A model generated the notes under the pieces. The model had not been told where the DNA came from. It was given only the letters and a program-made list of their open reading frames with translations, and made no database searches. A DNA stretch of 64,000 nucleotides, from positions 8,832,501-8,896,500 of the forward strand of contig JAIOJX010000005.1 in assembly GCA_022376925.1 (NCBI GenBank), given 5' to 3'. The position numbers and the translations under genes are program-made. This document shows positions 55,696 through 64,000 of the stretch, in pieces. Position 1 is the stretch's first letter; each line of letters starts with the position of its first letter. The stretch is from Tragulus kanchil (Eukaryota > Chordata > Mammalia > Artiodactyla > Tragulidae).

Positions 55696-56379
55696 GAAGA
55701 GACACATAACATATGCACTGAGCATCCATGGCCGTTTCTTCTTTGCTTGCAGCAGCAGATAGAGGGCCATGGAACTCTCTGTGATCAGCATGACCACCCA
55801 GGCAGAGAAACTTGACTAAAGCCTGGTGGCCAAGCAGAAGCCTCCAGCCATTCATTATGTAAGCTCACTCATCCAACTGCCAGTTGCTCAACACCTATGA
55901 GTGCTGGCCACCTGTCTAGGAGCCACCTGTGTGAAGATAAAACCTCACTTCTGAGCTCTCTCTACATCTGGGGAGCCATAGATATGGAAATGCCTCATTA
56001 AAATGCAGTATGGGAAAAGAGTTATAAACAAGGTACTGTTGGTCTTAGTAAAAGGCACGACTCACTCTACATGAGGTGATGGCTGTGGCTGGAAGGGGTT
56101 CTGGTGGAAAAGTGCAGGAGGGCTTGGAGTGTTTAAGGAATGGCAAATAGTCCCATATGGATGGCGTGTGGAGCCTGGAGGGTTGGGTGGCTGAGCTGGT
56201 GCTGAGTGATGGGAAGATAGGCTGAAGACAGACTCCCAAAAGGGACCTTTGATGTTATGCCAAACTGTGAAGTCAAGTGGAGGATCTCTGGCTATTGGTG
56301 ACTGGGAGAATAATGTGGTAACAAGGTGTATGTTTTGCCTCAGTCCACAGGGAGAGACAATCTTTTAAAAAGTGGAAGT

Positions 56380-56600
56380 GTTTAGACATTGAAATCAGAA
56401 AAACCTACTTAGGTATCAGGTTCTGCATCTGCTAGAGGAAGAGGAGCAAATTCCTTAATCTGTCTATATTTCAGTTTCCTTATCCTGAGACTAAGGATGA
56501 GAAAATCTACCTTGCAAGGGTAATATATAAACTATTTAAAAGATTTAAGTCTAAAGATTAAATAAAACGATGTATTTCAGTGCCAGGCACAAAGGAACAC
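56380..56600 (+). mobile_element. MIR SINE
   Basis: GGTTCTGCATCTGCTAGAGG, ATATTTCAGTTTCCTTATCC, AAATAAAACGATGTATTTC and AGTGCCAGGCACAAAGG follow MIR order. The second copy is at 57460-57680. Confidence 0.7.
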
Positions 56601-57459
56601 ACACCGTTTAAGAGAAAATGTCCTGATTCTTGGGTCCCCCGTGACCTTTTTATCTGCAGAGAACCTGAAAGAGCTTCAGAGTAACTCTGGATCATGCTAC
56701 TCATCTCCCTAAATCCTTAGAAGACTTTCCGGTTTTTTTTTGGTCTAGCATTTAAGGTCCTCTGTGATTGAGTCATGAAGAGACACATAACATATGCACT
56801 GAGCATCCATGGCGTTTCTTCTTTGCTTGCAGCGCAGATAGAGGCCATGGAACTCTCTGTATCAGCCTGACCACCCAGGCAGAGAAACTTGACTAAAGCC
56901 TGGTGGCCAAGCAGAAGCCTCCAGCCATTCATTATGTAAGCTCACTCATCCAACTGCCAGTTGCTCAACACCTATGAGTGCTGGCCACCTGTCTAGGAGC
57001 CACCTGTGTGAAGATAAAACCTCACTTCTGAGCTCTCTCTACATCTGGGGAGCCATAGATATGGAAATGCCTCATTAAAATGCAGTATGGGAAAAGAGTT
57101 ATAAACAAGGTACTGTTGGTCTTAGTAAAGGCACGACTCACTCTACATGAGGTGATGGCTGTGGCTGGAAGGGGTTCTGGTGGAAAAGTGCAGGAGGGCT
57201 TGGAGTGTTTAAGGAATGGCAAATAGTCCCATATGGATGGCGTGTGGAGCCTGGAGGGTTGGGTGGCTGAGCTGGTGCTGAGTGATGGGAAGATAGGCTG
57301 AAGACAGACTCCCAAAAGGGACCTTTGATGTTATGCCAAACTGTGAAGTCAAGTGGAGGATCTCTGGCTATTGGTGACTGGGAGAATAATGTGGTAACAA
57401 GGTGTATGTTTTGCCTCAGTCCACAGGGAGAGACAATCTTTTAAAAAGTGGAAGTGTTT

Positions 57460-57680
57460 AGACATTGAAATCAGAAAAACCTACTTAGGTATCAGGTTCT
57501 GCATCTGCTAGAGGAAGAGGAGCAAATTCCTTAATCTGTCTATATTTCAGTTTCCTTATCCTGAGACTAAGGATGAGAAAATCTACCTTGCAAGGGTAAT
57601 ATATAAACTATTTAAAAGATTTAAGTCTAAAGATTAAATAAAACGATGTATTTCAGTGCCAGGCACAAAGGAACACACAC
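57460..57680 (+). mobile_element. MIR SINE (second copy, duplication 17)
   Basis: Same element as 56380-56600, offset 1080. Confidence 0.7.
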
Positions 57681-57853
57681 CGTTTAAGAGAAAATGTCCT
57701 GATTCTTGGGTCCCCCGTGACCTTTTTATCTGCAGAGAACCTGAAAGAGCTTCAGAGTAACTCTGGATCATGCTACTCATCTCCCTAAATCCTTAGAAGA
57801 CTTTCCGGTTTTTTTTTGGTCTAGCATTTAAGGTCCTCTGTGATTGAGTCATG

Positions 57854-58143
57854 ATCTTTCCAGTTCCATTTCCCTTTGCCAATCTGGGCGTCACTGCCAG
57901 CCCTCCTATGGCCTCTGAGTTGCAGAGAACCCTGGGGTTACATCTCCTCAGACCTTCATTCTATATGGTGCCAAGTTAGAATTTGCCAACCTGAGTTATT
58001 CATACCAGATTTGGAAGCGAGCAGGAGAGGCCATTATCTTGTGGAGATGGTTACATTCTGACTGGTGGTAATTTGGTTTTCATGATCAAACATTCATGCT
58101 TTACCAGGAGCAAACCAGGAACTGTTATTCACAAGAAGGATAG
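57854..58143. other. intergenic sequence, nothing recognised
   Basis: Unassigned single-copy sequence before the mariner relic. Confidence 0.4.
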
Positions 58144-58229
58144 TATGAATTGGTGAAAAACTTTATTCAGTTTTTCCGACAGTGTATGGAAAACCTGAAT
58201 GAACTTTTTGGCCAACCCAATAGTTAGTT
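58144..58229. mobile_element. mariner-derived hairpin
   Basis: ATTCAGTTTTTCCGACAG and its inverse TGGAAAACCTGAAT flank a short loop, ending in GAACTTTTTGGCCAACCCAA, a typical ruminant mariner terminus. Confidence 0.72.
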
Positions 58230-58566
58230 CGTGGGAGAGGACATAGTTATTCATCTAATTCCTAAACATCTGCAGAAATTCTCCTATCCAGGCTTTCAGA
58301 TAACCTCATCCAGCATCTTAGACTGTGTTCACCATCCAATCAGATAGATCCAAACCAGCAAGTAGCTGTAGAGCTCTAGAGCTGCTGATGTATGAATAGT
58401 CATCTTGACATGTTATAGACCCTTCTCTGGATTTTCAACCCCTGGCAAAACTATCTGGCTTAACTCTGACTCACTAAATCAATTAGAACAGTACACTCAC
58501 TGTGACATGCGCTACCTGCCATATCAAGTGATTCCCACCAGACCGTGTCCTCTCAGTAGTAGGAGG

Positions 58567-58592
58567 CGTGTGTGTGTGTGTGTGTGTGTGTG
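58567..58592 (+). repeat. (TG)n microsatellite
   Basis: About 12 TG units next to a 30-base Bov-A-like scrap (GTTAGTCACTGAGTTGTATCC). The second copy is at 59650-59675. Confidence 0.9.
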
Positions 58593-58712
58593 TTAGTCAC
58601 TGAGTTGTATCCAACTCTTTGGTAGGAGGCATAAAATAATACAGCATCAACTGCATCTCGAAAGAGCATCTCAACCGTTAGACCACTGGGTCCCTAGAAA
58701 CTTCACCATAGA

Positions 58713-58944
58713 TTTTTTTTTTATCCATCTTTATTCTTTAGCCTGTGTGGGCCTCCTATTGCAGCAGCCTCTCTCGTTGCAGAGCACAAGCTCTGGGCGC
58801 ATGCGCTCCAGAGCAATGGCTTGTAATTGGACACACTGGTTCAGTCGCTTCACAGAACGTGGGATCTTCCCGGACCAGGGATCGAACCAGTGTCTCTTGT
58901 GTCACAAGGCGGACTCTTTACCCACTGGACCACCATGGAGGCCC
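58713..58944 (-). mobile_element. CHR-type tRNA SINE
   Basis: T-run, GTGTGGGCCTCCTATTGCAG, GAGCACAAGCTCTGGGCGC, CCAGGGATCGAACCAGTG and CCCACTGGACCACCATGG. The frames at 58745-59140 are its translation. Confidence 0.85.
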
Positions 58945-59795
58945 ACCAGAGATTTGAGTTTCTGCTCTCTGTCATAAGAGGAGCATATCCCAGGGAGGAA
59001 AGATGCTCCTTCGGCCTGGTTCCAAAAAGAAGGCACCCAAAATAGCACCAGACAGTGTTACAGACAGCAACAGATCTGTGAGCAAGACAAAAGTTGTTGT
59101 GGTTACAAACTTCTGAGACGTGGGGCTTATTTGTTATCATAGCAAAATCTAACCAATGTACCTCTCTTCTCTCAGCCAGATGTATCTTGTAACCTTTGAT
59201 TGGCCCTACTCTTTCCCATTGCTATTTCTTCCCTGGCAAGGTAAAATGTTGTCTTCATTCTCTTGTTCCTAATTCCAGTCTTCAATTCAGAAGTCTTTTT
59301 TTTTTTTTTTCATAATCCCCAGATGGAAATACATTTTCCAGGTTTAACACCCAAACACTGTAGTTACATCACTTTTATGGTTCAACACGTTCTATCTTGC
59401 ACTTTATGATTTGTTTACAAGCCTACTGTAGATCTTCTGGTTAATTTCTCAACTGCTTCTGAACGCTCTTTGCCACCTGATGCGAAGAGATATCAAGTAC
59501 CTCACCTAGACACGTTTTCCTCTCAAGGCAAAACTATCTGGCTTAACTCTGACTCACTAAATCAATTAGAACAGTACACTCACTGTGACATGCGCTACCT
59601 GCCATATCAAGTGATTCCCACCAGACCGTGTCCTCTCAGTAGTAGGAGGCGTGTGTGTGTGTGTGTGTGTGTGTGTTAGTCACTGAGTTGTATCCAACTC
59701 TTTGGTAGGAGGCATAAAATAATACAGCATCAACTGCATCTCGAAAGAGCATCTCAACCGTTAGACCACTGGGTCCCTAGAAACTTCACCATAGA

Positions 59796-60027
59796 TTTTT
59801 TTTTTATCCATCTTTATTCTTTAGCCTGTGTGGGCCTCCTATTGCAGCAGCCTCTCTCGTTGCAGAGCACAAGCTCTGGGCGCATGCGCTCCAGAGCAAT
59901 GGCTTGTAATTGGACACACTGGTTCAGTCGCTTCACAGAACGTGGGATCTTCCCGGACCAGGGATCGAACCAGTGTCTCTTGTGTCACAAGGCGGACTCT
60001 TTACCCACTGGACCACCATGGAGGCCC
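59796..60027 (-). mobile_element. CHR SINE (second copy, duplication 18)
   Basis: Same insertion as 58713-58944, offset 1083. Confidence 0.85.
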
Positions 60028-60544
60028 ACCAGAGATTTGAGTTTCTGCTCTCTGTCATAAGAGGAGCATATCCCAGGGAGGAAAGATGCTCCTTCGGCCT
60101 GGTTCCAAAAAGAAGGCACCCAAAATAGCACCAGACAGTGTTACAGACAGCAACAGATCTGTGAGCAAGACAAAAGTTGTTGTGGTTACAAACTTCTGAG
60201 ACGTGGGGCTTATTTGTTATCATAGCAAAATCTAACCAATGTACCTCTCTTCTCTCAGCCAGATGTATCTTGTAACCTTTGATTGGCCCTACTCTTTCCC
60301 ATTGCTATTTCTTCCCTGGCAAGGTAAAATGCTGTCTTCATTCTCTTGTTCCTAATTCCAGTCTTCAATTCAGAAGTCTTTTTTTTTTTTTTCATAATCC
60401 CCAGATGGAAATACATTTTCCAGGTTTAACACCCAAACACTGTAGTTACATCACTTTTATGGTTCAACACGTTCTATCTTGCACTTTATGATTTGTTTAC
60501 AAGCCTACTGTAGATCTTCTGGTTAATTTCTCAACTCCTTCTGA

Positions 60545-60795
60545 AGCTGAAGTTCCAATACTTTGGCCACCTGATGCGAAGAGATGGCTCCTTGGAAAAG
60601 ACCCGGATGCTGGGAAAAATAGAAGGCAGAAGGAGAAGTGGGTGATGGAGGACAAAATGGTTGGATGGCATCATCGACTCCATGGACATGAGTTTGAGTG
60701 ATCTCTAGGAGATGGTGAAGGACAGGGAAGCCTGGTGGGCTGCAGTCCATGGGGTCGCAAAGACTCGGATGCGACTGAGCTAAACTAAAGTGAAC
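60545..60795 (+). mobile_element. Bov-A2 SINE / BovB 3' end
   Basis: Plus orientation: GAAGTTCCAATACTTTGGCC, CACCTGATGCGAAGAGATGG, GAAAAGACCCGGATGCTGGG, GGCATCATCGACTCCATGG, GGTCGCAAAGACTCGG. The truncated trace at the end of duplication 18 copy 1 (59455-59492) shows that this SINE began there too. Confidence 0.85.
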
Positions 60796-61114
60796 GCCTT
60801 GTGAAACGGTTAGTCTAAGCCAAGCACTGAGGTCTTAGTCTTTCTTTAGTGGTAACTTTAGCAGTGGTCCTGAAGTCATACCTAGTTGTGGACAAATAGC
60901 GGAAAGGTCTGCTGCGTTTCTAAGAAAAGTTTTCTTGCTCCACATACTGTTTTCTCTCTCTCTCTTTTTTTTTTTCCCAAGAAGAACTGAAGAAAGAGGC
61001 AGCCCTTTCCCTCTCCTTTCTCTGCTCACCATGTGAGGATCAAGCAAACAAGAGAAAGGAGCTCCAAGCTGAAAGCCCGGGAAGGCTGTTCTGCATAGCT
61101 CCAGGCCCTGACCA
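60796..61114. other. intergenic sequence, nothing recognised
   Basis: Contains a (TC)n/T-run tract at 60953-60976. Otherwise unassigned. Confidence 0.45.
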
Positions 61115-63292
61115 CCACCCCAGAGACTCCATCCCCATGGGCTCCACGCCTTCTCCAAAGCACAAGGGTGGACCTCATCTCGGGTAGACCTGTAGATAAT
61201 TTATTACATGAACAAATAAAAAGAAAGCCTTTCAGGTTGTTTATGTTTGGGACAGAGATCTTCAAGTAAACTATCAGAGGATGATGATGAAGGCAGTGTG
61301 GGAAATCGGTGGGGAAGCTGCTTCATCAAGAGACTCCTGTATGTTTGTTAGAAATCAAAAGAACAAGCACAAACATTGAAGGAAATAATCACTGAAATGG
61401 AGAAAAATAGGGAATTAATGTTCTGGAACTTGCATAATCTCTCTTTCTGAAGTCTTTGTAAACTAGACTAAAGATGGTACAGAATTTCATCTGCACAAAA
61501 AGTCTAGACTTAATTCTGCCCATAGAATTTCAGGAAGTGTGGTCAAGCTAAATAAGGATGTGAACCAGAATCCACTAGTGCCACCGACAGAAGAGTATAT
61601 TTTGAATCTGGTCATTTCTTGATATTCGATGTGTAAAATCGACAGATTTCTTTTCAGTATTCATATATCTATACGTAGAACTTTTCTATCGTGTCTTTTA
61701 AAGAATGTTGTCTAACATCTAATCACCACAATTTAGAGTAGCCATTTTCAAACTCACTGCAGAGGGTTATGTATAATGATCTGATTGGTGTCAGTAAGCT
61801 GTATTTTGACCGTTTCTGTATTGAAGAAAATCACGGGTGACCTTCCTAGGACTGAGGACTATGAGGCTCCAAATGAGAAAATTGTTTTAACTCCTCTGAA
61901 CTGCTCAGCTTCTTAGCCTGGAATAATTACAGCTAAATGAATGCTTGCAGGAAGGTAAGTGAGGCTTGGAGAGGGTTTGTTTCGTCCGTGAATACAGTAG
62001 ATGTAAGCGTCAGTGTTACATGGATAGGGACTGTTGGCTTTCAGTTCTTAGACCAAAAAAAAAAAAAAGGAAGGTTGCAAAATCCATTATTTAGTTATTA
62101 ATTCTGGAATTCCTTCACCTTTGAGAAAAAGAAAAACCAGTTTCCCTCTGTCTGTGACCAGTTTCTCACACCTTAAATCCCCAAATCCTAGATTGGGGTG
62201 TACATTCAGGTCCCACCCCAGAGACTCCATCCCCATGGGCTCCACGCCTTCTCCAAAGCACAAGGGTGGACCTCATCTCGGGTAGACCTGTAGATAATTT
62301 ATTACATGAACAAATAAAAAGAAAGCCTTTCAGGTTGTTTATGTTTGGGACAGAGATCTTCAAGTAAACTATCAGAGGATGATGATGAAGGCAGTGTGGG
62401 AAATCGGTGGGGAAGCTGCTTCATCAAGAGACTCCTGTATGTTTGTTAGAAATCAAAAGAACAAGCACAAACATTGAAGGAAATAATCACTGAAATGGAG
62501 AAAAATAGGGAATTAATGTTCTGGAACTTGCATAATCTCTCTTTCTGAAGTCTTTGTAAACTAGACTAAAGATGGTACAGAATTTCATCTGCACAAAAAG
62601 TCTAGACTTAATTCTGCCCATAGAATTTCAGGAAGTGTGGTCAAGCTAAATAAGGATGTGAACCAGAATCCACTAGTGCCACCGACAGAAGAGTATATTT
62701 TGAATCTGGTCATTTCTTGATATTCGATGTGTAAAATCGACAGATTTCTTTTCAGTATTCATATATCTATACGTAGAACTTTTCTATCGTGTCTTTTAAA
62801 GAATGTTGTCTAACATCTAATCACCACAATTTAGAGTAGCCATTTTCAAACTCACTGCAGAGGGTTATGTATAATGATCTGATTGGTGTCAGTAAGCTGT
62901 ATTTTGACCGTTTCTGTATTGAAGAAAATCACGGGTGACCTTCCTAGGACTGAGGACTATGAGGCTCCAAATGAGAAAATTGTTTTAACTCCTCTGAACT
63001 GCTCAGCTTCTTAGCCTGGAATAATTACAGCTAAATGAATGCTTGCAGGAAGGTAAGTGAGGTTTGGGAGAGGGTTTGTTTCGTCCGTGAATACAGTAGA
63101 TGTAAGCGTCAGTGTTACATGGATAGGGACTGTTGGCTTTCAGTTCTTAGACCAAAAAAAAAAAAAAAGGAAGGTTGCAAAATCCATTATTTAGTTATTA
63201 ATTCTGGAATTCCTTCACCTTTGAGAAAAAGAAAAACCAGTTTCCCTCTGTCTGTGACCAGTTTCTCACACCTTAAATCCCCAAATCCTAGA
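61115..63292 (+). repeat. near-perfect duplication 19 with 20-base filler (period 1098)
   Basis: Bases 61115-62192 recur at 62213-63292. Bases 62193-62212 match neither flank. Differences are few: GAGGCTTGGAG at 61963 versus GAGGTTTGGGAG at 63060, and one A in an A-run. No repeat family was recognised in the unit. Confidence 0.95.
61190..62160. other. intergenic sequence, nothing recognised
   Basis: AT-rich single-copy sequence inside duplication 19, ending with an A-run at 62055-62068. No gene or repeat assigned. Confidence 0.45.
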
Positions 63293-63374
63293 TATTCCTG
63301 GGGAGAATGACAAAAGCAAAGACTAACACAGTTTCTGGTAAATTAAAAATGGGAGCTCTTGTTGAGTCATCGCT

Positions 63375-63592
63375 TGCTTGCTTACTGACTTGTTCAGTCA
63401 TGTCTGGTTCCTTGCGACCCTTTGGGCTGTCAACCGCCAGGCTTCTCTGTCCATGGGACTCTCCAGGTAAGAATACTGGAATGAGTTGCCATTTCTTCCT
63501 CCAGGGAATCTTCCTAACTGGCGTCTGTCTCCTGCATCTCCTGCATTGCAGGTGGATTCTTTACCTGGTGAGTCATTGCAGGAAAATTCATC
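63375..63592 (-). mobile_element. Bov-tA SINE
   Basis: TTGTTCAGTCATGTCTGG, CAGGCTTCTCTGTCCATGGG, AATACTGGAATGAGTTGCC and the head GATTCTTTACCTGGTGAGTC in antisense order. Confidence 0.85.
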
Positions 63593-64000
63593 CTATACCT
63601 ACTTTTTTTCCCGCCTCTTGCAACAACTGAAAATAAAAAATGCCTCATTGAAGTGAAATGGTATGTCTACTATGACAGACCCCTGAAGAATCAATATTCA
63701 GTTTCAAAAGTACAGTTATTTGTCCTCTCGTGCCCAGTGCATGACTCTCAGGTATTGGACAGGCAGCACAATCTCATGGCAGTGATGGAGTGTGGAACAG
63801 GAGTAGAAAATCTAACCTGAGGTTTCTGACTCAGGTATTGACTGAAAAGAAAATGTAAATGAAAAATGATTCTTTGTCCCATGACTCAGTTTACTTCTTT
63901 GGAAAGTGAATACATTATCTTACAAAACTCCTAATACACAGTGTTGAGAAAGGCAAGCCAGATGTTGTTCTCTTTCAGACTTCATTTGAAAAAAGTCATT
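63593..64000. other. intergenic sequence, nothing recognised
   Basis: Single-copy sequence to the right edge. No element or exon was recognised. Confidence 0.45.

Larger units (their letters stand above)
55696..57853 (+). repeat. near-perfect head-to-tail duplication 17 (period 1081)
   Basis: Bases 55696-56776 recur at 56777-57853. Copy 2 has many small losses in its first 110 bases (ATGGCCGTT/ATGGCGTT, CAGCAGCAG/CAGCGCAG, GAGGGCC/GAGGCC, CTGTGATCAGCATG/CTGTATCAGCCTG) and then becomes near identical. The minus-strand frames 55586 and 56717 differ only through these losses. Confidence 0.95.
58444..60597 (+). repeat. near-perfect duplication 18 with about 34-base filler (period 1083)
   Basis: Bases 58444-59492 recur at 59527-60597. 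The copy 1 end is degraded (CTGAACGCTCTTTGCC against a longer CTGAAGCTGAAGTTCC version in copy 2). Bases 59493-59526 match neither flank. The unit carries a TG tract and a CHR SINE. Confidence 0.94.

Noticed and set aside
3829..63292. A new type of programmed tandem amplification or a satellite with a 1.1-kb unit
   Set aside because: The duplicated segments are unrelated to each other, each is present twice (or three times only where events overlap), and errors cluster at junctions. That fits assembly better than biology.
1..64000. CRISPR array, operon or bacterial system
   Set aside because: The repeats are eukaryotic SINEs and long duplications. There are no spaced short repeats, no ribosome binding sites and no dense coding.

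Overview
The window is nuclear DNA of a ruminant artiodactyl, probably a bovid or other pecoran. The evidence is the repeats: many Bov-tA and Bov-A SINEs derived from BovB, tRNA-derived CHR SINEs shared by cetartiodactyls, ruminant L1 3' tails, mariner hairpins, and older mammalian MIR, L1M, MLT1, Tigger and MER5 relics. Nothing prokaryotic or plasmid-like is present.

One protein-coding gene can be supported: the 5' end of ADTRP (AIG1/FAR-17a family, an integral membrane lipid hydrolase) on the minus strand. Coding exon 1 is at 12499-12648 and coding exon 2 at 1344-1478. Both have clean splice donors and codon phases that join without a break, giving the first 95 codons. The remaining exons lie beyond the left edge. 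Bases 12649-64000 are upstream of this start codon and hold no second gene that I can recognise. Nearly all other open frames are SINE, LTR or L1 sequence, or chance frames.

The most striking property is structural. Eighteen different, mutually unrelated segments each occur twice, head to tail, with a period of about 1.08-1.19 kb. First-copy starts are near 3829, 5758, 10351, 13582, 15761, 20747, 28079, 30851, 32720, 34503, 37160, 41416, 43750, 45729, 50184, 55696, 58444 and 61115. The copies are almost identical. Where they differ, the differences cluster beside the junction: at the 3' end of the first copy or the 5' end of the second. Some junctions carry 15-50 bases of filler. I read this as assembly error (unmerged contig-end overlaps of about 1.1 kb), not biology. 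It adds roughly 20 kb, so the real locus is probably about 44 kb. One event made a broken second copy of ADTRP exon 1 at 11366-11507.

Layout: 1-12648, ADTRP intron 2 (part), exon 2, intron 1 and exon 1, with a solo LTR nested in an MLT1 LTR. 12649-20050, ADTRP upstream flank with SINEs, MIRs and two duplications. 20050-24960, an antisense L1 carrying a Tigger-type element, itself carrying an internally deleted Tigger1, plus three CHR SINEs. 24960-43750, mostly non-repetitive DNA with a second MLT1 LTR and six duplications. 43750-47940, an L1 3' end, duplicated and partly triplicated. 47940-64000, SINE-rich intergenic DNA, two mariner hairpins and four more duplications.
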